Of a stretch of 64,000 bases of DNA, positions 36,438 to 52,606 are shown in pieces; the stretch's first letter is position 1, and each line of letters begins with the position of its first letter. Position numbers and translations under genes: made by a program. The stretch is taken from positions 434,001-498,000 of the forward strand of contig NZ_FKIF01000002.1 in NCBI RefSeq assembly GCF_900078705.1, given 5' to 3'. A model generated the notes under the pieces. It ran no database searches. It was not told where the DNA came from and was given only the letters and a program-made list of their open reading frames with translations. The stretch comes from Bordetella ansorpii. GTDB taxonomy: Bacteria; Pseudomonadota; Gammaproteobacteria; Burkholderiales; Burkholderiaceae_B.

Positions 36438-36818
36438 ATGGCACTTAACAAAGCTGAAATCCTTGACGCCATCGCTGGCATGACCGTGCTCGAACTGTCC
36501 GAGCTGATCAAGGAAATGGAAGAGAAGTTCGGCGTGTCGGCTGCTGCCGCCGCTGTGGCCGTGGCCGCTCCGGCCGCTGGTGGCGCCGCCGCCGCTGCTG
36601 AAGAGCAGACCGAGTTCAACGTCGTCCTGCTGGAAGCCGGCGCGAACAAGGTCAGCGTCATCAAGGCCGTTCGCGAACTGACGGGCCTGGGCCTGAAGGA
36701 AGCGAAGGATCTGGTCGACGGCGCTCCGAAGCCTGTCAAGGAAGCCGTGGCCAAGGCTGACGCCGAAGCCGCCAAGAAGAAGCTGGAAGAAGCTGGCGCC
36801 AAGGTCGAAGTCAAGTAA
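36438..36818 (+). CDS. rplL: 50S ribosomal protein L7/L12
   Basis: 126 residues. An N-terminal dimer domain ([19 protein letters not shown]), an Ala/Gly-rich hinge (about 35-55) and the C-terminal domain with [19 protein letters not shown] and [20 protein letters not shown] are all present. It recruits translation factors. It ends 161 bases before rpoB, and the attenuator-like hairpins follow. Confidence 0.98.
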   Translation: MALNKAEILDAIAGMTVLELSELIKEMEEKFGVSAAAAAVAVAAPAAGGAAAAAEEQTEFNVVLLEAGANKVSVIKAVRELTGLGLKEAKDLVDGAPKPVKEAVAKADAEAAKKKLEEAGAKVEVK

Positions 36819-36833
36819 GACCTTGTCGTACGT

Positions 36834-36870
36834 GCCCGGGGACAGCGCAGTTTGCCGTCCCCGGGCTTTT
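36834..36870 (+). terminator. Attenuator hairpin between rplL and rpoB
   Basis: GCCCGGGGAC (36834-36843) pairs with GTCCCCGGGC (36857-36866), followed by TTTT. In this place a partial terminator lets only part of the polymerases enter rpoBC, as in E. coli. Confidence 0.75.
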
Positions 36871-36875
36871 GCGTT

Positions 36876-36923
36876 TCCAGGAAGCCCCTGCTGAGGGGAT
36901 GGATTTCAGCGGGGCTTCCTGGA
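36876..36923 (+). promoter_or_regulatory. Long stem between rplL and rpoB, possible RNase III site
   Basis: TCCAGGAAGCCCC (36876-36888) pairs perfectly over 13 bases with GGGGCTTCCTGGA (36911-36923). It lies immediately after the attenuator, where E. coli has an RNase III processing site. Confidence 0.55.
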
Positions 36924-36979
36924 GTCGTATCACCCCGGGCCGTGGTTGACGGCCCATGCAACCTCGAGTCGGAGTGCTC

Positions 36980-45333
<8,354 letters not shown>

Positions 45334-45387
45334 GCCTGGGGCACGCTGCCACGTACCGTCCGATCCCGCATGGGGTCGGGCGTCCTG

Positions 45388-45421
45388 AAAAGGGCTGCCG
45401 ATGCGAATCGGCAGCCCTTTT
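45388..45421 (+). terminator. Rho-independent terminator of rpoBC
   Basis: A perfect 15-base stem AAAAGGGCTGCCGAT / ATCGGCAGCCCTTTT with the loop GCGA. The T-run is part of the right arm, and the matching A-run makes it potentially bidirectional. Confidence 0.93.
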
Positions 45422-45690
45422 CACTGGTGCGCCGATGGTGGCGGATCTGCGAATCCGCGGAGGGTCGTGGCGGGTTCGCACGCTTGGCGGCCATGCCGGC
45501 CGGGTTCGTGTCGAATGCTTCCAAGCGTTGATGTTTGCTTACCAGCGGATTGGCCCGGTTGGTATATTCTTCCCGCTTCGAGGAGGCATCCCGATCGGCC
45601 AGGATGTCCGGCTGGTGTATCCGTAATGCATGCCCGCGGTGGTTCGCCCGAAGTGGCCGCCGCGGCCCCTGTTGCCAGATATTCACGCTC

Positions 45691-46956
45691 ATGTCTGCTA
45701 CTGCCGGTTATTCCACGCAGCGCAATCCCTTCGCCGGTGCGGCGCCCCTGGCGTATCGCCCACTCAGCGCCATTGCCGCCACCACGGCCGGCGGAGTCCC
45801 GCAATCCCGCATCAAGCGGGTGCTGGCCGAACTCGTCGCGCCTTTGCAGGCGCTGCACAATCAAGGCCTGATACGCGCCGACATCAGCATGCATTCGGTC
45901 GGCCTGGACGAGACCGGCCGGGCCCATCTGATGACCGTCAGCGGGCCGCCCTACATCGCCGAGCCGCCTTCCGGCGTGCCCGAACCCGGCTACGCGCCGC
46001 CCGAGCTCTATGCCACGGGTCCGCAGTGGCCGCGCGGGCCGTGGACCGATGTCTATGCCCTGGCCGCCGTGGCGCACTCGCTGGTCACGGGCATGCGTCC
46101 GCCGCCGGCGTCCGAGCGCCTGGACGAGGACACATACCGCCCCTTGGCGCAGCGCGATCTCGCCAAGTACGACACGGGCTTCCTGCGCGCGCTCGATGTG
46201 GCCCTGTCCGTCGATCCGCGCAACCGTCCCCAGACGCTGGAAGAGTTCGCCCAGCAGATGGACATCCCGGCCACGCTGCTGACCAGCGCCGCCGAACCGC
46301 CGCTGCCCATGCCGCCGCCCGCGCCACCCGCGGTCGTGCAGCCGGAGCCCGCCCGTGCCGGATGGCGCACGTTCCTGCTGATCGTGCTGGTGCTGACGGT
46401 AGGGGCAGGCGTCGGAGTGTACTGGTGGAACCGGTTTGCCGCGCCGCCCGGCAGCCTCATCATCACGCGCTCGGAAGTCTCGCCGCCGGGCACTCCCCAA
46501 AGCGTCGATCCGATGCGCGGCAGTCCTCGCGCGGGCGGCGCGAGCCCGGCCACGCCCGCGGCCGAAGACGGAGATCCTCCCGAGCCGCCGGGCCTGGCGA
46601 CACTGTCTGCCCGCGCCCTCGACGCGGAGACCCGCACCGAGGACGGGCCGGCCGCCCAGTCCGATGCAGGCAGGGACGACGAAGAGGGCAAGCCGGAGGA
46701 GTCCGAGGCCACCGAACCGCCCGCGCCACCCATCGCCTCGCCGGCGCCGTGGGTACGTGTTCGCGTCAACATCCATCCCTGGGGCGAACTGTGGGTCAAT
46801 GGCGTGCGGCGTGGCGTCAGCCCACCGCTGAAGGAGATCCGGCTGGCGCCAGGCCAGTACAGCGTCGTGGTGCGCAACGCCAATCTGCCGCCTTACCGGG
46901 GCACGCTGACGGTGAAGGAAGGGCGCCAATCGGTGCTGTCGTACAGCTTCGACTGA
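45691..46956 (+). CDS. Kinase-like protein lacking the N-lobe, with PEGA-like C-terminal domain
   Basis: 421 residues from MSATAGYSTQ. Residues about 40-190 align with the C-lobe of a Ser/Thr kinase: LVAPLQALHNQGLIRADIS replaces LHxxGxxHRDIKP, keeping D64 but losing the Lys. No DFG is seen. GYAPPELYA stands for the APE motif, and WTDVYALAAVAHSLVTG and LSVDPRNRPQTLEEF are typical. The ATP-binding N-lobe is absent, so it is probably a pseudokinase. A membrane segment lies at about 226-245, followed by an acidic Pro-rich linker, then an extracytoplasmic domain (VRVNIHPWGELWVNGVRRG) resembling PEGA. It converges on the CHASE2 kinase gene with a 24-base gap. Its role is unknown. Confidence 0.72.
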   Translation: MSATAGYSTQRNPFAGAAPLAYRPLSAIAATTAGGVPQSRIKRVLAELVAPLQALHNQGLIRADISMHSVGLDETGRAHLMTVSGPPYIAEPPSGVPEPGYAPPELYATGPQWPRGPWTDVYALAAVAHSLVTGMRPPPASERLDEDTYRPLAQRDLAKYDTGFLRALDVALSVDPRNRPQTLEEFAQQMDIPATLLTSAAEPPLPMPPPAPPAVVQPEPARAGWRTFLLIVLVLTVGAGVGVYWWNRFAAPPGSLIITRSEVSPPGTPQSVDPMRGSPRAGGASPATPAAEDGDPPEPPGLATLSARALDAETRTEDGPAAQSDAGRDDEEGKPEESEATEPPAPPIASPAPWVRVRVNIHPWGELWVNGVRRGVSPPLKEIRLAPGQYSVVVRNANLPPYRGTLTVKEGRQSVLSYSFD

Positions 46957-46980
46957 ACGGCTGCGAGCCCCGTGGCGCGC

Positions 46981-49314
46981 CTATTGCGCGCAAGGGCTCT
47001 CGTCTTCGTCGTCCGCCATGTCGGCGGGCAGGCTCAGGGTGAACGTCGAACCCGCGCCGCTGCGGCTGGAGACTTGCACGCCGCCGCCATGGCGCGTGGC
47101 TACGGTATGCACGAAAGCCAGGCCCAATCCGGCGCCGCCCGTGTCCGAACGCGTCGCACCCACCCGTGAGAAGGCCTGGAACAGTTGCGAGACGTCTTCG
47201 GCAGCGATGCCCACGCCGTCATCGGTGACCGCGACGACCCAATGGGCGCCATCGGCGTAGAGCGCCGTGCTGACGTGGCCGCCGACGAGCGTGTACTTGA
47301 TGGCGTTGTCCAGCAGATTGTTCAGCGCACGCCGCAGCAGGGCATGATCGCCGCGCACGAAGGCCTGCGGCATTTCCTGCGGCTCAAGTGCGATGCCGCG
47401 CGCCTGCGCCAGCGCCCATACGTCGTCCATCGCATCCAGGACGAGCGCGGTCAGGTCCACGCGTGTATCGCCGATCTTCAAGGATTCGGCGCGCGTCAGA
47501 TGCACGAAATCGTCGACCAGGCGCAGCGTGCGATGCGCCTGTTGTTCCACGCGGGACCAGGCCTCTTTTCCTTGCGGCGATTGCGCCAGGCCGCGGCTGA
47601 GGTCGACCAGCGCCAGGATGGAGTTCTGTGGCGCGCGCATGTCGTGCGACACGAAGCGCAGTGTCTCCTCGCGCTTGCGCTCGGCGGCCCGGATTTCGGT
47701 GATGTTGCTCAGCGTGACGACGCTGCCGGCGAACGCGTCCTCGTCATTGCGGATCGGCGCGCATTTCACGATGAAGCTGCGGCCGGCGTAGTCGCGCACT
47801 TCCTGGTCGAGGCTCCAGGGGGCCTCGCGCTCATCGGGATGCAGGTCATGCAACGCCCGGTTGATCTCGCTGCGCGCCGTGGCGTCGGCCACGATCTTCT
47901 CCATCAGCCATGCCGCCGGCTGGCCATTGCGCGGCGCGCGCACGCCCAGGCCGCGGAAGTAATCCAGCGCGGCGCGGTTGCAGAACTGCAGTCGGCCGCC
48001 GGCGTCGAACACCATCGTCGCGTCGGGAATGCCGTCCAGGCTGTCGGCCAGGAAGCGCCGCAGGTTGCGCACGCGCGTCAGGGCCTGGCGCAGCTCGTCC
48101 AACCGGTCTTCCACGGACCAGTTGGCGCCCAGCGCCAGTTGGCGCGATTCGCCCATGATGGGCGGGTACTCCTGCCGCAAGCGCTTGAGCTCGTAATCCA
48201 TGTGGCGCAGCACGGCTTCCTGGCCGCGCCAGCTCCAGAGCGGATAGCTCAGCGCCAGCCCCAGCAGCGCGGCCGATGGGGCGAACCAGACCTGCAGGTA
48301 GCGCAGCATCAGGAACGCGCCCGCCAGCACCAGCACCAGCATCAGCCCCGTCAGGAGCAGGGCGCCGCGCGGCGGCAGATGACGCAGCGCCAGGCCCAGC
48401 AGCAGCACGGGCAGCGCGCACGCCAGCGCATTGAGCCAGGTGGCGGCGGGCTGGATCACGAGGTCCTGGCGGGCCGCCTGCAGCATGTTGCCCACCAGTT
48501 CCACGCTGGACATGCCGTTGCCGGGCGTGGAGCCGGGGGTGCGATAGGCATCGCCGCCCGCCGTGACGCCGCGGCCCACCAGCACGTACCGGTCCTCGAT
48601 CCAGGCCGCGGGCACGCGTCCCTGCAACACCTGGAGGTACGAGACAGTGCGCAGGTGGCCCGGTGGGCCGCTGTAGGGGATGCCGCCCTCTCCTGAATCG
48701 CCCAGCCGGCGCGTCAGTGCCTGGGCCAGACCGGCTTCGCCGCCGGCCTGCAGCATGGCCAGCGCCATGTGCTGCCAGTTCCGTTCGTTCAGCGTGGCGC
48801 GCCAGACCGCCTGGCGGATGACGCCGTCGCTATCGGGGGGGACGTTGGTGAAGCCCAGGGCCGCCGCCGCGCTGGCCAACTGCGGCAAGGCCGGTTCGAG
48901 CGAAGAAGGCCGTGGCAGCGGGTTCAATGCCACGGGCAGCACGACGCGCCCGTTGGCGCGGAGGGCTTCAGCCAAGGCGGCGTCGCCGTCCGGATCGATG
49001 GCGTCATGTTCGTTGAGGCGGAAATCGAGACCCACCGCGCGCGCGTTCTGCAGTCGGCCGAGCAGGGCGGCATGCACCGCGCGGCTCCAGGGGCCGCGGC
49101 CCAGTGCCTCCACCGTCTGGCCGTCCACCGTGACCAGCAGGACGTCATCGGAAGCGGGGCGTTCGGCGGCGATCACCGCGCGGTCGTAGAACGCCTGGTC
49201 GAAGCGGCCCAGGCCGTTCATCGAGCCCAGCAAGGCCGCGACCAGCGTCAGGAAGCCGATCAGCAGGGGGGCGGAGTGGATGCCGAGCCGCCGACGGGGA
49301 GGGCCGCCGAGCAT
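46981..49314 (-). CDS. Hybrid-free sensor histidine kinase with CHASE2 and PAS domains
   Basis: 777 residues. Membrane segment 1 is at about 15-33. A CHASE2 sensor (about 35-290; FDQAFYDRAVIAAERPASDD, LLVTVDGQTVEALGRGPWSR) is followed by three membrane segments (about 293-360). A PAS domain (about 415-525, PDATMVFDAGGRLQFCNRAAL) precedes HisKA with H557 in FVSHDMRAPQNSILAL. The ATPase domain has NNLLDNAIKYT and GGAGLGLAFVHT. All catalytic motifs are intact. CHASE2 ligands are generally unknown. The downstream response regulator gene lies 122 bases upstream in transcription order, so the pair likely form one two-component system. Confidence 0.9.
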   Translation of the reverse strand: MLGGPPRRRLGIHSAPLLIGFLTLVAALLGSMNGLGRFDQAFYDRAVIAAERPASDDVLLVTVDGQTVEALGRGPWSRAVHAALLGRLQNARAVGLDFRLNEHDAIDPDGDAALAEALRANGRVVLPVALNPLPRPSSLEPALPQLASAAAALGFTNVPPDSDGVIRQAVWRATLNERNWQHMALAMLQAGGEAGLAQALTRRLGDSGEGGIPYSGPPGHLRTVSYLQVLQGRVPAAWIEDRYVLVGRGVTAGGDAYRTPGSTPGNGMSSVELVGNMLQAARQDLVIQPAATWLNALACALPVLLLGLALRHLPPRGALLLTGLMLVLVLAGAFLMLRYLQVWFAPSAALLGLALSYPLWSWRGQEAVLRHMDYELKRLRQEYPPIMGESRQLALGANWSVEDRLDELRQALTRVRNLRRFLADSLDGIPDATMVFDAGGRLQFCNRAALDYFRGLGVRAPRNGQPAAWLMEKIVADATARSEINRALHDLHPDEREAPWSLDQEVRDYAGRSFIVKCAPIRNDEDAFAGSVVTLSNITEIRAAERKREETLRFVSHDMRAPQNSILALVDLSRGLAQSPQGKEAWSRVEQQAHRTLRLVDDFVHLTRAESLKIGDTRVDLTALVLDAMDDVWALAQARGIALEPQEMPQAFVRGDHALLRRALNNLLDNAIKYTLVGGHVSTALYADGAHWVVAVTDDGVGIAAEDVSQLFQAFSRVGATRSDTGGAGLGLAFVHTVATRHGGGVQVSSRSGAGSTFTLSLPADMADDEDESPCAQ

Positions 49315-49436
49315 GGGTTACCAGGCCGCTGGCGTGACCGCGCCGGCGCAACAGGCCGGGCAGGCCGCTGCGGGGACGACGGAGGCGGGGGGCTGGCACA
49401 CGATCGGAAGGACTCCTGGTTCGAGCGTGGGCCGGG

Positions 49437-50153
49437 TCAGGCGTCGACCGTGGCGCCGGCGTCCTCTAGGGCGACCAGGTCGAGGCGGTAGCCCAGGGCA
49501 TACGATGACGTCAGCCGCACCCCGTGCTGGGGGCGCAACTGCAGCTTCTGCCGGATGTTGGACAGATGCGTGTCCAGCGTGCGCGACGTCGCGGGGATCT
49601 CGCGGTTCCAGACGCGTTCCGCCAGTACGTCGCGTGAAAGCAGCCTGCCCAGGTTGCGGAAGAACAGCAGCGCCAGTTCGTATTCCTTGGGCGCCAGCAC
49701 GATCCTGTTGCCATCCAGCTGCACGCTGCGCTCGCCGGGATCGATGCGGTAGGCCGCGACGGTGAACGCGGCATGCGCGGGCGTGGCGGGCTGGGACCGG
49801 CGCAGCAGCGCGGCCACGCGCGCCAGCAGCTCGGCCGGCCGCAGGGGCTTGGGGATGTAGTCATCCGCGCCAGCCTGCAGGCCGCGCACCAGGTCTTCTT
49901 CCTGATTGCGGCTGGTCACGAAGATGATGGGAATGGCGAACCCGAAATTGCTGCGCAACTGGCGCACGACTTCGTCGCCGTCCATGTCGGGCAGTTGCCA
50001 GTCAAGTACCACCAGGTCGTATGCAGTGGTGCGCAGCGCCGCCAGCAGGTCGAGACTGAGCTGGAAGCTGTCGCATTCGTACCCGGCGCCCCGGAGGGTC
50101 TGTTGGATGTGACGAGCCTGGTCGAGATCGTCCTCGAGCGACGCGATCTTCAT
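49437..50153 (-). CDS. OmpR-family response regulator paired with the CHASE2 kinase
   Basis: 238 residues from the ATG at 50153. The receiver has E7/D8/D9, phospho-acceptor D51 in VVLDWQLPDMDG, T80 and K102 in YIPKPL, all as expected. The C-terminal winged helix has LAPKEYELALLFFRNLGR and SRTLDTHLSNIRQKLQL. An earlier in-frame ATG at 50273 would add 40 unrelated residues. It lies upstream of the CHASE2 kinase in the same leftward unit and divergent from another regulator at 50403, with a 249-base gap between them. Confidence 0.9.
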   Translation of the reverse strand: MKIASLEDDLDQARHIQQTLRGAGYECDSFQLSLDLLAALRTTAYDLVVLDWQLPDMDGDEVVRQLRSNFGFAIPIIFVTSRNQEEDLVRGLQAGADDYIPKPLRPAELLARVAALLRRSQPATPAHAAFTVAAYRIDPGERSVQLDGNRIVLAPKEYELALLFFRNLGRLLSRDVLAERVWNREIPATSRTLDTHLSNIRQKLQLRPQHGVRLTSSYALGYRLDLVALEDAGATVDA

Positions 50154-50402
50154 CGGTTTTGCGCTTTGGTCGGGGCGAGGGAAGAGGTCGAATTCGCCGC
50201 AGCGATTCGCATGCTTGGCGGATGATAACGCAAGCACCCGCTCACAAAACCCCCCAAGCGATACAAATGTCAATCATTGCAAAGTTAACGGATTTTGACT
50301 GGATGTATCACGCAACGACCAGCCACACTGTGTCAATTACGTTGTACAGGAATCGCATCGACCAACATGGCAACCGATGCATGCGGACTCAGCGAGATCA
50401 CG

Positions 50403-51110
50403 ATGAAGCAACTCAGCATTCTGATCATGACCACGGACGACACCTACCGCGAGCGCTCGCTGGCGGCAATGGGGCAGGCCGGCGTCGTCGCTCGCGGCTG
50501 CACGACGCCGCTGGAACTGTTCGGCCTGCTGGAAGAGGTCGACTGCCACATCGTCGTGCTGGATCTCTCCGAACTGGGTGAGCTTGGATATGCCGTCATC
50601 ACGCGCCTGCGCGGCGCGGCGGATCTGGGCATCGTCGTCACGGGCGCCCAACTGACATTGGAAGCCAGGCTGCGCTGCCTGCAAAGCGGCGCCGACGCCT
50701 GCCTGCCGTCGCCCGTCGACGAGCGCGAGCTGGCCTGTGTGACGGTCGCCCTGGCGCGCCGGCTGCTGCCCACGATCGGCGCCCACGCCGAACCGGGCCC
50801 CCCCACCGATACCGGCCGCTGGGAATTGCGCGACCAGGACTGGACGCTGATCGCGCCCGCTGGCGTGCATCTGTCGCTGTCCGCGAATGAGCGTCTGATC
50901 GTGCGCGCGCTGCTGGACCTGTCCGGCCGCTCGATCGGCCGCGCCGACCTGGCCGCCCAACTGGCCAGCGAAGGCGAGGCCGGCCGCACCACCGGGGCGC
51001 GCAGCATCGACGTCATCATCAGCCGCCTGCGCCGCAAGGCCGAACTGGCCGGCGTCACGCTGCCGATCCGCACGGTCTACGGCAGCGGCTACCTGTTCGC
51101 CAACCCCTGA
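50403..51110 (+). CDS. Atypical OmpR-type response regulator
   Basis: 235 residues from the ATG at 50403. An N-terminal receiver-like domain keeps D12/D13 and D54 in VVLDLSELGE, but the conserved Lys is replaced by Ser 103 (CLPSPVDE) and VVTGAQ replaces the usual switch region. The C-terminal winged helix has LSANERLIVRALLDLSGR and RSIDVIISRLRRKAEL. Loss of the Lys suggests altered or phosphorylation-independent control. No kinase gene is adjacent on its strand; it is divergent from the CHASE2 two-component operon and may modulate it. An earlier in-frame ATG at 50295 is less likely. Confidence 0.82.
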   Translation: MKQLSILIMTTDDTYRERSLAAMGQAGVVARGCTTPLELFGLLEEVDCHIVVLDLSELGELGYAVITRLRGAADLGIVVTGAQLTLEARLRCLQSGADACLPSPVDERELACVTVALARRLLPTIGAHAEPGPPTDTGRWELRDQDWTLIAPAGVHLSLSANERLIVRALLDLSGRSIGRADLAAQLASEGEAGRTTGARSIDVIISRLRRKAELAGVTLPIRTVYGSGYLFANP

Positions 51111-51121
51111 TTTTCGTCCTG

Positions 51122-51141
51122 CGCGGCCTCCCGGCCGCGTT
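51122..51141 (+). terminator. Terminator-like hairpin after the atypical regulator
   Basis: CGCGGCC (51122-51128) pairs with GGCCGCG (51133-51139) around a 4-base loop, followed by only TT. It lies 12 bases after the stop. Confidence 0.5.
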
Positions 51142-51155
51142 GCTTCCCAGCAACT

Positions 51156-51184
51156 TTGACAACTCGGCCCTTTTGAGCTAACCT
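51156..51184 (+). promoter_or_regulatory. Candidate promoter of the str operon (rpsL-rpsG-fusA-tuf-rpsJ)
   Basis: TTGACA (51156-51161) and TAACCT (51179-51184) are 17 bases apart. A start near 51191 would give a leader of about 385 bases. Confidence 0.65.
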
Positions 51185-51190
51185 CTCGGG

Positions 51191-51574
51191 CTCGCTACTT
51201 CATCTGCGCGAAAAGGCTCGCCAGCAGGTATCAGGGTAAACCCCTAGTTCGGGTTTCATGTCTGGTTCAGACCCCTGGTTTTTGCAATGACGGCTCAGAC
51301 GTCCCGCGCGCAACAAAACCTGGCTAGAAGCACTTCCCGGCTGCACAACCCGGGACGGAAATCGACGGCAGGCGTGCAGATGAATTGTCATGCTAGTTGT
51401 GCAAGATAAGTTCATGCAAAACCCGCAAGACCCGCTCTTTTACGTATGCGACGTTCGAGGCGGTTTGGCGTCTAGTGTGAACTGCCTCCATCCAGCGCCA
51501 CGGCATCCGGCGCCGGAGGAGTCGCCAGTACTCCAAAGTACTTCCAGTGGTACGTAAAAGGGATTTCAAAGGTC
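51191..51574 (+). other. Long leader upstream of rpsL
   Basis: No gene is visible in this 384-base stretch. It contains several potential stems, for example around CCGGCGCCGGAGG near 51507-51521. A second, closer promoter may lie within it; no clear -35/-10 pair was found. AAAGGTC precedes the rpsL ATG. Confidence 0.4.
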
Positions 51575-51952
51575 ATGCCTACCATCAGCCAACTCGTGCG
51601 CAAGCCGCGCGAAGTCAGCATCATCAAGAGCAAGAGCCCTGCGCTCGAAAACTGCCCGCAGCGCCGCGGCGTCTGCACGCGCGTCTACACCACCACCCCG
51701 AAGAAGCCGAACTCGGCTCTGCGCAAGGTCGCCAAGGTTCGCCTGACCAACGGCTACGAAGTCATTTCGTACATCGGCGGTGAAGGCCACAACCTGCAAG
51801 AGCACTCGGTGGTCCTGGTGCGCGGCGGCCGTGTGAAGGACTTGCCCGGTGTGCGTTATCACATCGTGCGCGGTTCCCTCGACCTGCAAGGCGTCAAGGA
51901 CCGTAAGCAGGCCCGTTCGAAGTACGGTGCCAAGCGCCCGAAGAAGGCCTGA
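51575..51952 (+). CDS. rpsL: 30S ribosomal protein S12
   Basis: 125 residues. [13 protein letters not shown] opens it, and [18 protein letters not shown] carries wild-type Lys at the position linked to streptomycin resistance. [14 protein letters not shown] has the second wild-type Lys. It shapes the decoding centre. It starts the str operon. rpsG follows after a 163-base gap. Confidence 0.98.
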
Positions 51953-52115
51953 AGCAGTATCCGCAGTAGTCCAGGCAGCGGCAAGCCGTTGATTGGATAG
52001 TGCAAACGTGCCGGCCCGATGCCGGGAGGCGCGGAACGTAAGGGGTCGTCTGAATGGACGGCCATGGCCGTGTAAAGAAGCACGGTTCAACTGAACAGAC
52101 ACAAGGAAGCAAGAA
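51953..52115 (+). promoter_or_regulatory. rpsL-rpsG intercistronic region, possible S7 control site
   Basis: This 163-base untranslated gap lies where E. coli S7 binds its own mRNA. Paired segments are possible around AGGCAGCGGCAAGCCG. The binding function is inferred from position only. GGAAGCAAGAAATG is the rpsG ribosome site. Confidence 0.35.
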
Positions 52116-52586
52116 ATGCCCCGTCGTCGCGAAGTACCCAAGCGCGAGATCCTGCCCGATCCCAAGTTCGGCAGCGTCGAGCTCGCCAAGTTCATGAACG
52201 TCGTCATGCTGGATGGCAAGAAGGCCGTCGCAGAACGCATCATTTACGGCGCCCTCGACCAGGTTCAGAGCAAGACTGGCAAAGAGCCACTGGAAGTCTT
52301 CTCTCTGGCCATCAACAACATCAAGCCCATCGTCGAGGTCAAGAGCCGTCGCGTGGGTGGTGCCAACTACCAGGTCCCGGTCGAAGTGCGCCCCGTGCGC
52401 CGTCTGGCCCTGGCCATGCGTTGGCTGCGTGAAGCCGCGAAGAAGCGCGGCGAAAAGTCGATGGACCTGCGCCTGGCCGGCGAGCTCATCGACGCATCTG
52501 AAGGGCGTGGCGCCGCGATGAAGAAGCGCGAAGACACGCACAAGATGGCCGAGGCCAACAAGGCCTTCAGCCATTTCCGCTGGTAA
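52116..52586 (+). CDS. rpsG: 30S ribosomal protein S7
   Basis: 156 residues. [19 protein letters not shown] is the family's N-terminus, and [22 protein letters not shown] and [12 protein letters not shown] form the rRNA-binding core. It nucleates the 30S head. fusA starts 20 bases downstream. Confidence 0.98.
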   Translation: MPRRREVPKREILPDPKFGSVELAKFMNVVMLDGKKAVAERIIYGALDQVQSKTGKEPLEVFSLAINNIKPIVEVKSRRVGGANYQVPVEVRPVRRLALAMRWLREAAKKRGEKSMDLRLAGELIDASEGRGAAMKKREDTHKMAEANKAFSHFRW

Positions 52587-52606
52587 ATCAACTGGACTAA
52601 TCCACC

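Noticed and set aside
45535-45690. Upstream in-frame extension of the kinase-like gene as its missing N-lobe
   Set aside because: The extra 52 residues have no glycine loop or VAIK lysine and are Arg/Cys-rich. The ATG at 45691 is a better start.
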